Shown here: piece after piece, positions 1 to 9,371 of the stretch
Layout of the letters: every line of letters begins with the position of its first letter
How positions within the stretch are numbered: the stretch's first letter is position 1
Assembly: GCA_026770615.1 (NCBI GenBank)
Contig: MU631311.1
Coordinates: 954,142-970,497 of the forward strand
Reading direction: 5' to 3'
DNA: 16,356 nt
From: Pavlovales sp. CCMP2436
Taxonomy: Eukaryota; Haptophyta; Pavlovophyceae; Pavlovales
Notes under the pieces: model-generated
Seen by the model: only the letters and a program-made list of their open reading frames with translations
Told to the model about the DNA's origin: nothing
Database searches by the model: none
Made by a program: the position numbers and the translations under genes

Positions 1-110
1 GCTGGGCAGCGATCGGGGCCAGCGCGCTCAAGCGCGCGAGCAGCAGCTGCGCATGGCCGCGTGCCGCGATCGTACCGATCGTGTCGATGAGTTGCTTCTT
101 GATGCGCGCG
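1..110 (-). repeat. Truncated copy of dispersed coding repeat (family ABC, part A)
   Basis: Positions 1-108 match 9226-9333 in the same orientation with about two mismatches, then similarity stops near 110. In the complete copy this segment encodes, on the minus strand, part of the ORF at 9033-9371 (residues around KKQLIDTIGTIAARG). This copy therefore carries only an internal piece of that coding region and continues beyond the left edge of the window. The high identity suggests recent duplication. Confidence 0.85.
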
Positions 111-205
111 GCCTATTATGTGCTACAGGTGCGGCATGTGCGCAGGCGAGCTACATTTTGAGACGAGCGAGAAGCAGCAGCGGCCGGTCAGCGCGCGCCA
201 GTCGG

Positions 206-345
206 AGAGTCGTCGATTGTCGTGTGTCTGATCAGCCTCAGTGGTGGGGACGGTATCCGTGTGCTCTGCTAAGGTCCCATTGTCCGAGTGTTCTCGCAAC
301 GCTTGAGTCATGTGGAGACCTGTCAGGGGACGGACGTATTTCTAG
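206..345 (+). repeat. Degenerate dispersed repeat, inverted partner of 8600-8738
   Basis: The reverse complement of this stretch aligns with 8600-8738 at roughly 75 percent by eye. Shared blocks include CTGATCAGACACACGAC, CGGATACCGTCC, TGGGACC and GTGTAAATAT. No coding potential is evident in either copy. It is probably an old transposon-derived repeat, but its ends cannot be defined from two copies. Confidence 0.6.
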
Positions 346-393
346 ATATTTACACTCAGACCCAGACCTCTTGAAAACTGCTGAGCCGCTATA

Positions 394-548
394 CAGGGGA
401 TCGCGGGCAATAAGAAACCGTCGTGTTAAGAAACTGAGCCTCGTTTTTTAGCCCTTCAATCGTAATTTAACCATTGTTTGTATGTAATTTGCTAAGAAAC
501 TCAGCCTCAGCCTCAAAACCCGCCGTTCTTATTGCCCGCGATCCCCTG
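394..548 (+). mobile_element. Small inverted-repeat transposon (MITE), copy 1
   Basis: A 155-bp element starts with CAGGGGATCGCGGGCAATAA and ends with its reverse complement; the terminal inverted repeats are 23 bp. It is bordered by TA at 392-393 and TA at 549-550, consistent with a TA target-site duplication as made by Tc1/mariner-type transposases. The interior has no transposase, so it would be non-autonomous. The same element lies inverted at 13647-13813. Both copies share subterminal CTCAG-rich sequence and the core TTTGTATGTAATTTGCTAAG. Confidence 0.85.
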
Positions 549-734
549 TATATACGTATATTTACACACGCAGGGGGGGTGGGGGTGGGGGTGCGAAGTG
601 GCGGAGATGGGGGACGTAGACGGTTGCAGATTCGGCAGCACAGGAGACGGAGATGGCAGCTGGGATGTACTTAAACGTAGGCGGCTGGGACGATGACGAC
701 AGCGGCACAGGGACGGGCGAGGGTTATGGCTGCT

Positions 735-868
735 TCCGGATCCGTTTTTCATATACTTCCGGATCCCCATCGCGAATTGGCCTAAAGCGGATCCGTGGGG
801 TCAAAAGCGGATCCGTACGGGCTAAAAGCGGATCTGCGCGCGCACTTGAGCGAAAAACGGATCCGTCC
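735..868. repeat. Cluster of CGGATCCG-type short repeats
   Basis: Six copies of a palindromic core with extension, (A)GCGGATCCGT or TCCGGATCC, occur at 735-744, 758-767, 787-795, 807-815, 828-836 (degenerate, GGATCT) and 857-865. The middle ones are spaced about 20 bp and each is preceded by AAA. A seventh copy stands alone at 1315-1323. The spacing suggests a degenerate tandem repeat or a clustered protein-binding site. No adjacent gene is evident. Confidence 0.7.
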
Positions 869-1240
869 GGTATGCTTCTGAGTGTAGTTATCATGCTGAG
901 CCGCTATATATATGTGTGTGCGCGCTCGCAGCGTCGCGATGCTGTCCACTTGAGGTACTCGCTGGCACTTGACCACCCGTCTCGCTCGGGTCCTCAAGTG
1001 GATGTTCGTCGCGCGCTTGCGGAGGCGCTGCTGCGCGCGGCGGCGGGCCGCACACGGAGACGCCGCTCAAGGCTACCAAGGCTACGAAGACGATGCTGCT
1101 CCCTGCGGCCGCCACGGCAGGACTGCGGCGGCCGAGGCGCGGCCGAGGCGGGGCATGGGGGCCGGAGCGCACACACTCACACCCTTTGGTGTGAGTGCTG
1201 GTGCATGAGGGTTTGCGTCGATCGCTCGACCTCAGCCTGA

Positions 1241-1302
1241 CGTCGACCAAGCCAGTGACTGAACAACACCTGTTGAACTATGCTGAGCCACTAATATATA
1301 TA
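1241..1302 (+). repeat. Dispersed ~60-bp motif ending TGCTGAGCC(G/A)CTAATATA, copy 1
   Basis: This shares blocks with 7370-7430 and 16077-16140: TGACGTCGACCAAG, a GTGA-containing link, CACCTGTTGAAC(C/T)ATG and CTGAGC(C/T)NCTAATA, followed by AT-rich sequence. Shorter versions with only TGCTGAGCCGCTATA occur at about 381-393 and 893-907. Copies lie in intergenic and intronic sequence. Confidence 0.7.
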
Positions 1303-2644
1303 TATAGTTACAAAGCGGATCCGCGAGGTACAATAAATAAATGTCGGGCTGCGAAAAGCTGCAAAAGCTTTCCGATATAGCTCTGTAATCTAGTTTATGC
1401 AGACTAAAAAGACGTGCTCTGGCTTAAGCTTCGATGAGCGGACTTTGGTGCCTCACGCCTTGAGCAACTCCGTCGCAGCCCTAACCTCAAAATTTGAGCC
1501 GCTGCCGGGAAGGGTGGGAGTCCCAACCTGTGCGGCGGTCAAAGACTAACGCTTGTACTGATGCCGATGGGGAGGTAGGGGGGGGGGTCTGGGTCAACCA
1601 CCTATTTTTTTTTACCGATCGGTAAGTTAGGTAGGGTAGAGGGGCCACCCAAATTCAAATGCCAAAAAATTATTGGGCCCCCTGTGTAAACGAACTAGGG
1701 GGTGGCCGGGTCAGGGTGGGCTCACAAAAAGACGCGCACATAACTATTATTTCAACATGAACAAGAAAAACAAAAGTCTAAACTACTATTTAGTAATACT
1801 TATAGCACTAAATAGAATTATTGAGTTAATTTGATGCAATATGCACAAATTTGTCCTGGAGTACGCCCACGCAAACAGCCAGCACACGCCATAACCACAC
1901 TCATGCGCTCACCCAGAATGGCAGGCACAGAACAAATACCGATTCGAGTCATACACAGCGACATCACCACTCACTTTCGAGGATCCCAAGCTCGCACACA
2001 CAACCAACAGACCTAATGACGTATAGTTTGTTGTTGAGAAAAGAAATTTTATTCAGTTAAGAGGAGGATTACTGAGTCACCCTGTCCGGCCGGCCAGAGA
2101 CTCCTCGTTGGGAATCGTGGCCGGGGGAAGGAGATAGCAGCCGCCCTCGTGAAGAGGGGCTGGTTCGGCGAGCTGCGCACGTACAGCGCACGTCAATCTA
2201 ATTGTATTACTAGTAACTAGTAGTACTTACGTCCTATTTCTAAGCTAATGCCCATGGCGCGTAGTCAAGTAGGCTAGTGCGCCCTGCAGCATGCCGGCCC
2301 GCGCACGTGCCGTGCTCTCAGTCTCAGCCGACAGCGAGCCGGCGAGCCATCTCAGAGACCTAGCGGCGCGAAGCGCGAGCCAGCAAGTCGCCCGGCGTGA
2401 GCGTAGGGTAAACGTTAGAGTGCTCGTAGGACGCCGCCGCATGGACACGGTTGTTCACTGGTGTGCATGTGCACCGCTTTTAAAATGCGCGGCGACGAAA
2501 CTCACTCTCGCAGTTCGCCCCCCCCCCACCCGAAGAACGCGTGCGCGCCTGCCGCTGCTGCCCCCAGACTGCGCAGGCCCCCGGCGCGCCCTCTCACGTC
2601 AGCTCCGCCTACCTTCCCCGCGGAGTTCCCCTCTCTCCCCCACC

Positions 2645-4974
2645 TCACGAGATGGTGATCGAGACGAGTACACCTGTGTCCGAGATGGGGGAGATGGACA
2701 AGGTGCAGCCGCCTGTGCTCGCAGGGGCGCTGACCACCTCCTTGGCGGCGACGGGGGCGGGGGCGACGATGGGCGCAGCCTGCGCGGCGGAGCGGAGTGG
2801 TAAGGGGAGGAGAGGGGGGGTGAGTTATATATATATATATATATATATTATATAATAAATAATACACACCCCACACTGGCCATATATATATACGACATAC
2901 AAACATATGGACGAACGCACCTTCGCGGCAGGTGCTGGTTGGCTCGCCTTCGCCTCCGCAGCCGACTTCGCCGCCTTCGCCGCCGCAGCCTCGGCCGCCA
3001 CCGCCGCCGCCTTTGCGGCCATCTCCTCTGTCGCCACCGCCGCCGCCGCAGCCGCAGCCGCCACCGCGGCGAGCTCCTCCTCCGCCGCCGCCGCCGCTGC
3101 CGCCGCCTCGGCCGCCTTGGCCGCCTCGGCCGCCATCGCCTCTGCCGCAACCGCCGCCGCGCGCTTGGCGTCGTCCTCTAGCTTCTTGATCTCGGACTTG
3201 GGCGGGGCCGTTTTGAACCACTCCTTCTTCGCCTTGATCAGCTCGATCGCCTCTGCGCACTCGCCGGCAACGATGGGTGCGCGCAGTTGCAGCTTGCCGA
3301 AGGAGGCAAAGACTTCGGGCGTGTGCGACACCTGTGGGGTGGGTGTGGGGGGGGGGGTTGGAGGGGGGGGGGTCAGCGCAGATTCTGACATACGAACATT
3401 AGATAGAATTATGCGCAAATACTATCAGGGGGTGCGCGGCACAATACCCCTACGCCCCCAACAGGGGCTGCAAGTGGGGAGGGGTTAAAAAAATTATTCT
3501 TAAAAAGGCACGCCATCTTGATAGTATTTGTGCATAATAACAAAGGTGTACCTTAATGGTGTCGATGGTGGCCTTTTTATAATTTTATGAGATTAACCCC
3601 TTCCACAAACAAATTGAGGCACACCTTGATGGTTGCCGCGTCCGTCGGCTTCTTCCCCTTCTTCTTGGCCACCTTCTTGCCGACGTAGAAGTCCTCCTCC
3701 GCAAGCCCCTTCTTGTTCACCACCACCACGCCCGCCGTCGCGACGGCCACCGGCTCCGGCGCGGCAACCACGGCAACCACCACCTTCTCGGCAACCACGT
3801 AGCGCCCCATGTAGGCGACAAGCTGGTCGCAGAGCGCCATCTCGTCCTCGTAGGGCACGCGGAGCGCCTCCTCGGCCTGGCGCGCCTTCCGCCTGTCGTC
3901 GCGCTCCGTCTCACGCGCCTTCCACTCCTTCTGCCGCTCCTGGTTCATCCAGCGCTTCATCAGGTACTGTGCCTGGCTGAAGGCCTTCTTCCCCTTGAAG
4001 TTCTCATCGCGCAGCTTCTTTAGCTCATCGTGGCAGCTCGAGATCAGCTTCTTGGATTCGTCACGCTCCTTGATCATGCCTGCACACACAAAAAAAGAGA
4101 AAAAAAGAGAGAAAAAAAAGGGGGGTAAGATGTTGCAGAGCTAGTAGCATAGCAGCAGCGGCCTCGGCACTACGCGACCAGCAGCGACCATAGAGCTTCT
4201 AGTGTGGCACGGGGGGGCTATTCATATAAACGGATATATAGGGAGGTACATACCGGGCACGTCTGAGCGGGAACCCTCCGTCTTCTTGCGGATGCGCTCG
4301 ACCTCTTCGCTCGCCTTGCGCTCGATGTCGCGCACGCCGTTGACCTCGGTCGTCTTCTCCTTGAGCTTGGCGTAGAGCGTGTTCTGCGTCTCCTTGTCCA
4401 GCTTGAGCTGTTCCGTGACCAAGTGGAGCTCCTTGACGCGCGGCTTGGACGCCTGCATCTCCTTCACCTCCGCCATAAGCTTCTTGATCGCGTTGAGCGG
4501 CAGCGCGTTGGTCTCCTGGTAGTGCTCCTTCTCCTTGATCGCACGGTCGATCTCCTCGACAGACGAGTAGGGGATCGCCTTCCGCAGCTCGGCCATCGAG
4601 GCGATACGCAGCTTGCGCAGGTCCTCCTGCTCGCTAATCTCCTGGTAGATCGCGTTGCGCTCGCCCGAGAGAGCGCGCGACTGCGCGCGGAGCTCCTGCA
4701 GGCGCGCGCGCGCCTGGCCAGACTCGCCGCTCGAGGCGTTCTTCACGTTCTCGCGCGCGTCCAGCACGGCCTTGATCTCGGCGATGCGCTTGTGGTGCCC
4801 ATCCAGCCGCGCCTGGACCGCCTCAACGGCCGCGGTAAACTCCTCTTCGTCAGGCTGCTTGACGTTCATATCTGGCTTGGGGATCTCGACCTCCTCCTTC
4901 TCCTCGCTTGCCGGCGCGCCCGCGGGCGCCTCCGCTGCCAGCACGACGGGCACGGTATCTTCCACGGCGGCCAT
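2645..4974 (-). CDS. BFR1: BFR1-family (nuclear segregation / proton-pump-interactor-like) coiled-coil protein, 4 exons
   Basis: Exons on the minus strand are 4974-4254, 4079-3625, 3331-2921 and 2779-2645; all junctions are GT-AG and keep frame, giving 573 residues. Start is M-A-A-V; stop is TGA at 2645-2647. Residues 32-46 carry the KPD/QPDEEEF lead-in, followed by long Lys/Glu-rich coiled coil. Around 136-182 a YSSVEEID...I...E block and a KK...E block ending KPRVKEL match the arrangement in yeast Bfr1. A second coiled coil begins with KERDE at about 244, then VPYEDEMALCDQL. Residues 393-435 (FASFGKLQLRAP, then IELIKAKKEWF) fit the conserved C-terminal segment. In fungi the family associates with polysomes and mRNA and affects secretion and ploidy; plant relatives bind the plasma-membrane proton pump. 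Odd points are a long Ala/Glu low-complexity tract (about 447-520) and a beta-like tail ending SITIS. Family assignment is from motif order only; the function in this organism is inferred. Confidence 0.8.
2824..2862. repeat. TA microsatellite in BFR1-like intron 3
   Basis: A run of about eleven or twelve TA dinucleotides, followed by TATAATAAATAATA, lies within the 141-bp intron at 2780-2920. A second shorter TA run lies at 2882-2892. The tract should be length-polymorphic. Confidence 0.9.
3408..3538. mobile_element. Small inverted-repeat element inside BFR1-like intron 2
   Basis: ATTATGCGCAAATACTATCA at 3408-3427 is matched by its reverse complement at 3519-3538 with one mismatch, enclosing 91 bp of G/C-rich and A-rich filler. 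The 131-bp unit lies entirely within the 293-bp intron at 3332-3624. No second copy was found in this window and no target duplication is clear, so classification as a MITE or introner-like element rests on structure alone. Confidence 0.65.
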
Positions 4975-5497
4975 GTTACCGATGCACGGCCCGGTTAAGT
5001 CTCCCTTCTCTCACACGTGGCGACGCTTTTTTAAAAGTCGCTCTTGGTGAACCGAGAACTGAGAATGGCATTACGCCCGAGACCCGCCGTCCTACCTTGG
5101 TGCTTGCGCTGTGTAGTTGGTGTGCTGCGCAGAGGTATGTTTGCTGCCACCATCCACCATTCTGAAGGGAAATGCGACCAAAAGAAGAATGCTGATCAAA
5201 TATTTACTGTAAGATGCAGGCGACATTAGCCCAATCTGAGTAAGTGGCCCGCCGGCTGACGGCATCGTACAAAATAGTTTAAACTGTTTGGCGCTGCGTG
5301 CCATTTAGCCTGCTCTAAATTGGCGGTGGTATATGTGGTATATATATTCCTGCCCCCCCCCGCCTGTTCAATAATTCATCACAGGTGTGCGCTTGCGACG
5401 CGGGGTGTACCCTGCTTGTACCTCACATTTGTTGTTGGTGTTCTTGATCTGAATAGTTAAAACTAACTGACTAGCTAACGGAAACACCGTTACAAAA
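4975..5497. promoter_or_regulatory. Divergent intergenic promoter region between the BFR1-like and seven-exon genes
   Basis: The two best gene models start 523 bp apart in opposite directions, so this interval must hold both 5' leaders and probably both promoters. CACGTG, an E-box/G-box core, lies at 5014-5019, about 40 bp upstream of the minus-strand start codon. An AT-rich stretch with TATATATA at about 5339-5346 lies roughly 150 bp upstream of the plus-strand ATG. Neither has been shown to function. Confidence 0.5.
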
Positions 5498-8054
5498 ATG
5501 GCGGCCGTCATGTTGCAAGCCGTCCGGTAATGAGCCCCTGCCCCTCCTTGCCCCGCACATGCCGCCGGCGTGCTGGCATGCCCGCGTAGGACCACTGGAC
5601 TGCCCCACACGCGCTGTTCAGCGCGCCCCCTCCCCTCGGTCCTGCACTTCCGTGAGGTGCCGCTGTATTCTTTGGCCTCCACCCACGCTCACTTCCCGCG
5701 CGCCCTTTGCCCCCCGCCCTGCACAGGCCCGCCGGTGTGCCTGGTGCCTACGGCGACACGCAGCAGATCAAAAAAATTTTCACCAACGGGGCGGAGGACA
5801 GTGCGCGCAGCGCCCATCCTCACCCTGCTGTCCCGCGCGCTTGCGCTCTTGCTCACACGGCCGGCATCCGCGCCCGCACGCCCGCCCTTCACCCGCGCAG
5901 CTGAGATTGCGCCCGCGCCGGCCTCGACGCTTCGGCTGGAGCCACACCCGGTGTGGAGCACGCTCTCCGCGGAGAAGTTCACCGAGGGCATGGAACCCTC
6001 CATGGCTTCCGTGTACCCGGGACAGAACGGGGCGGCCGGCGTGGCAGGCGATTTCGACAAGATCTACCTGCCGAGGCCGCTGGTGCGCACGGTGGTCTCG
6101 GGTCGGCCGCTAATGAAGGGCGAAACGCAGGCCAAGTCTCTGACGCAGGTGCGCGCTGGCATGCCTGTGCCTGCTCATCAGCATGGGCGGGGCCCGGCAT
6201 ACGGCCGGGCGCAAGCGTCGTGTCAGAAGCCCAGCACTAACCCCAACCCAGCCCAACTCCAACGTTATCCAGATCAACCCCAAATCAACCCCAAACCCTG
6301 CCGCAGGTAAACGAACGGCAAAATCACCTAATAAATACTCTTATCTAATATATTATGATTTCACTTTAGACTGATCCAGGACAATGAAATCATTATATTC
6401 TACGTTTTATATTAATGAAGGGGGTTCGGGCTGGCGGTGTTTCAAGTCAAGTCAAGCTGATCGATTAGCGCTCCGACGCAGGCTCCTACGCGCTACGCCG
6501 AAGTGGGGAGCTGGTAGAAGTGGTGGATGATGATTAGATTTTATTATATTTAGGTGAACGACTCCTTCCACAGCACGATCTCCGCAATGCCGACCTTCGC
6601 TGAGGGCCCGTACCCATACATGGTACGTTTTTTATAGCCATCGTGGTTGTTCTTTTGTTGCTATTACATCCATTGCTAGAACTGAACCGACGACGATGAG
6701 GGGTCTCGAGTTGAATACATGATATACTTCTACTATAGCTACATTTGTGTGATTTTTAAAACGCGCCCAGCCTTGCCCTATCCTGACCTCCGTAATTACA
6801 ATCTAATTCAATTAATGCTAATTTATTTTCTAAATAGGTGCCCAAGTACGCCCCCGATTTCCCGCTCGAGACCAACATGGACCCGCAACGCATCCACTCC
6901 GGCTTCATGGCTGCCCCCCCCTCCGCCCACGCAAACATGCCCACCTCTCCCCTCGTTGGCATGCTGGAGCCTGAGGTGAGCTTGCTTTTAAAGTTCTCCT
7001 TTGTTAAGCCATTTAAAAAAAAAAATCGTTCAGTGCACCAGAGTGCACATATTTTCACACGATAGCCTACCGCGCCGTCTTACTTCCATCGCAGAATTTC
7101 CCACTAGATAGCCCGTCGCGGAAACTGGGAGGGTCGGGGTCGTTTTCCGACGCGCCGTTCCACAGCACCTTCATGTCGGAGGCTCAGCAGCTGATGGGGA
7201 ACAAGGTGCGCCCTTTTTGTTTGTTCTGATGTTGTTGTATATCATAACCCAAACCTTATTCAATTCAGCCCCCCCCCTCCCCCCCCCCTAATGGGGAAGG
7301 CGCTTCCTCGATTGGCCTTCACGTGTCAATATCCATGGGGGGGGGGGGGGGTTGGTAGGTTAGTAGTGGAATAACGATGTCTGTGAGTGAGCACCACCTC
7401 CTGAACCATGCCGAGCTGCTAATACATATAATTTTTTCCGTTCGAGACCACTCATCGTCGTCGGTACATAACGACATCACTCTGAGGAGTGAGCCCGCCG
7501 TAAGAGGAGAAGGAATTTAATATTTAAGCATGATCATCATCATCATTCTTCTTCTTCTACTTCTCATATTCTTATATTCTTATATTCTTATTTTTTTGTG
7601 TGTTATCTTATTATCTTATTATTTTGTTATTTTGTTATCTTACATTTTATTATGTCATGTCTGCAGTGAACGCGAGTCTCCTGCCGCACACTGCTGAGCC
7701 ATTTTTTTTTTTTTTTTTTCACTTCGGAGGCTCAGCAGCTTATGGAGACAATGTTACGCTTTTCTTTTCTTAGGGGGAGGGGGGGGACCCGAACCCAAAC
7801 CTAACCCAATTAAGCGCTGGCTGTGGGCGGGCACTCACCCCCCTCCTCCCTCCCCCCCCCCCCTCCCCCCCCCAACCTTTATTCACCCACTTCGCATTCA
7901 ACCCACCAACCCACCCCCATTCCCTCCCACGCCTACCCTAATTCATCCCCCACGCCCCCATCCCCTCTCACTCACGCGCGCGCAGGGGCACCTGGTCAAG
8001 ACGCACGCGGCGGGCGCGAAGCAGGGTAAGAACTTCACGGACAAGCTTTGGTAA
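5498..8054 (+). CDS. Unrecognised 245-residue protein, 7 exons
   Basis: Exons are 5498-5526, 5727-5800, 5901-6148, 6554-6622, 6838-6975, 7095-7205 and 7986-8054 (TAA stop). All introns are GT-AG (donors GTAATG, GTGCGC three times, GTACGT, GTGAGC). Phases close in frame: exon 1 ends CG and exon 2 supplies G; exon 2 ends A and exon 3 supplies CT; the rest are phase 0. The ATG sits in AAAAATGGCG. The product is soluble-looking, rich in Pro, Ser, Ala and Met, with no signal peptide or membrane segment. The tetrapeptide FHST occurs at about 122-125 and 208-211 in Ser-rich settings. A basic tail (GAKQGKNF) ends at a C-terminal Trp. I do not recognise a family; the consistent splice structure is the main evidence. 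Exons 1 and 2 are less certain than 3-7. Intron 3 contains a dispersed repeat and intron 6 (780 bp) contains repeats and simple sequence. Confidence 0.7.
6413..6537 (+). repeat. Family ABC repeat, parts B and C, inside intron 3 of the seven-exon gene
   Basis: This matches 9425-9547: shared blocks are TTCGGGCTGGCGGT, GACGCAGGCTCCTACGCGCT and GAGCTGGTAGAAGTGGTGGA. It carries an exon-like piece that opens after an AG at 6467-6468 and would read RSDAGSYALRRSGELVEVVD before a TAG. The repeat ends less than 20 bp before the acceptor of intron 3 (AG at 6552-6553). Confidence 0.85.
7370..7430 (+). repeat. Dispersed ~60-bp motif, copy 2 (in intron 6)
   Basis: Contains GTCTGTGAGTGAGCACCACC, TGAACCATG and CCGAGCTGCTAATACATA, aligning with 1241-1302 and 16077-16140. 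It lies in intron 6 of the seven-exon gene. Confidence 0.7.
7530..7650. repeat. Compound simple-sequence tract in intron 6
   Basis: Successive short tandem runs occur: ATC repeats (about 7530-7545), TTC repeats, three to four units of ATATTCTT, then alternating TTATC and TTATTTTG units. No coding potential is present. Confidence 0.85.
7690..7752 (+). repeat. Partial duplicate of exon 6 end, with poly-T hairpin
   Basis: 7718-7752 resembles 7170-7205, the end of exon 6: both contain TCGGAGGCTCAGCAGCT followed by an ATGG...ACAA stretch. CTGCTGAGCC at 7690-7699 is complementary to GGCTCAGCAG at 7729-7738, with 18 T residues (7702-7719) between them. This can be read as a decayed exon copy or as an inverted copy of the dispersed GCTGAGCC motif. 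Confidence 0.5.
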
Positions 8055-9014
8055 ACTTGGCAGGGCCGGGGCAGGGGGGGGGGTGGAGTGGACTTCGTGG
8101 GTACACGCTTTTGAATCATAGATGGCGTGCGCCGAGAGACGGAGAGTGCGATTCGTGACGCGGTTTTGAAAATGACTAAGACTCTTTCTAGTATAAGGCG
8201 CATGTCACACCGTCACGACATCTAACTTCATTATTAATATTAGTCTGAATAGTCATAATCAGATAAATCTGACAGAAGTTTTAATCATAATACCAATATT
8301 ATTATAAATAAATTTTACTAATGATCTGTTCGACTCTTATCTGAGATAAGTGTCACTGTCAGTATGGCGGAAGTATTTTGCAATCGACTCTACGGTGTTC
8401 TGGTTATTTTGCAATCTTCGACCAAACCCGAAACGAAATCGCCTGCTTCGGAGCTCTGTCGGCGCTTTGGTATCACTGCAAGGTGACGCCGAAACTCAAC
8501 AGAGTGACGCTCAGACGATGACACCCGGGGCCACCTGGACGCAGAAACTGCGCCCCAGGCGGTAGAAGTGGCATCATAACATAATAACATAACCCCCCTC
8601 TCGTGTGTAAATATTTATACAAACGTCCGATCCTGTTCACGGTCTTCCTGGTAAAACTGGGACCAGCTCCCGAGCCCCCGGATACCGTCCTCCCCGCTAA
8701 GACTGATCAGACACACGACTGTCGACGACACTCGTACACTTTCAACTCTGAATTCTGCAGCCATAAGTATGGCTTCTACCGATAAGGCTAATACAACTCA
8801 GCAGCCTTACCGAGCAACCAGCACTTCACATCGCGTCGCCCAACAGTAGCTCTTCATATAGCTGCTCTCTTTCGACTATCAATGAAAAATCGTACACACG
8901 TGATCAAGAGGCGATGACGATCATCACGATGGTTCGCTTTCAGGTTTTTAACCGAACTGCTCATTAACGAACCAGTTTACAATGAGCAGTTTAAAAAGAG
9001 TGACGAACTGCTCT
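8055..9014. other. Gene-poor region downstream of the seven-exon gene
   Basis: No supported gene is seen. It should include the 3' untranslated region of the upstream gene, but no canonical polyadenylation signal stands out. 8220-8345 is AT-rich. CTTATCTGAGATAAG (about 8336-8350) is palindromic around one central base. AACTGCTCATT at 8955-8965 pairs with AATGAGCAGTT at 8981-8991. Confidence 0.5.
8600..8738 (-). repeat. Degenerate dispersed repeat, inverted partner of 206-345
   Basis: Shares, in inverted orientation, CGGATACCGTCC, CTGATCAGACACACGAC and GTGTAAATAT with 206-345. No gene is visible in it. Confidence 0.6.
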
Positions 9015-9032
9015 CATATATATGATAGTGAT

Positions 9033-9371
9033 TCAAGCTGGCGTCTGACTGTTCTGAATGTTGTGCTGGTCTGAGCGCTGCGTCGCCCATTGCCTGCTGC
9101 GTGCCTTAGTCGGCTGCGCTAGCTTGGGCGCCACCGCTCGTGCCGATGGATCTCCGGTAGTGTGCCCGGGCAAAAGGGCGTTTAGGGAGATGATCTGCTG
9201 GTTGCTGTTTGTCGTGTTCCCCCGCTGGGCAGCGATCGGGGCCAGCGCGCTCAAGCGCGCGAGCAGTAGCTGCGCATGGCCGCGTGCCGCGATCGTACCG
9301 ATCGTGTCGATGAGCTGCTTCTTGATGCGCGCCGCCGCCTCCATCGGGCTCACGCCCATCAGCGCGTACAT
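9033..9371 (-). CDS. C-terminal gene fragment of unknown family, carried by the ABC repeat
   Basis: The open frame starts at MYALMGVSPMEAAARIKKQL and ends ...NIQNSQTPA at a TGA. The frame stays open upstream of the ATG for about 16 codons (ARKEIAAQGGGK) to a TAA inside the AT-rich spacer, so the ATG may be internal to a longer exon. The first 50 residues look like an amphipathic helical domain (LIDTIGTIAARG, LLLARLSALAPIAAQ); the rest is Gln/Asn/Thr-rich. Part of it recurs at 1-110 with about 98 percent identity, and the last 20 or so codons recur at 13553-13625 with one residue change and the same stop. No family was recognised. It may be the tail of a transposon-encoded protein or a captured host exon. 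Confidence 0.45.
   Translation of the reverse strand: MYALMGVSPMEAAARIKKQLIDTIGTIAARGHAQLLLARLSALAPIAAQRGNTTNSNQQIISLNALLPGHTTGDPSARAVAPKLAQPTKARSRQWATQRSDQHNIQNSQTPA

Larger units (their letters stand above)
549..2640. other. Gene-poor region between the first MITE and the BFR1-like gene
   Basis: No convincing gene is seen. An ATG-initiated open frame of 195 codons (653-1240, plus) runs through the CGGATCCG repeat cluster and looks non-genic. A 30-residue stretch around 2095-2190 (plus) has a protein-like composition (RGRGKEIAAALVKRGWF), but it has no clear start and stops soon after; it may be a lost exon. The segment 1380-2080 is AT-rich with poly-G and poly-T runs. The palindrome ACCGATCGGT lies near 1614. 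Several open frames at 2245-2800 are shadows of GC-rich sequence. Confidence 0.5.

Noticed and set aside
653..1240. 195-codon plus-strand ORF
   Set aside because: Runs through the CGGATCCG repeat cluster and a dispersed motif; low-complexity, no domain, no support beyond openness.
2502..3260. 252-codon minus-strand Gly/Arg-rich frame
   Set aside because: Alternate frame of the same GC-rich exon; the BFR1-like frame has family motifs and matching splice phases.
2907..3488. 193-codon plus-strand Ala/Ser-rich frame
   Set aside because: Antisense shadow of the alanine-rich BFR1-like exon 3; it crosses the inferred intron with no splice logic of its own.
4423..4998. 191-codon plus-strand Leu/Arg-rich frame
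   Set aside because: Shadow antisense to the coiled-coil exon 1.
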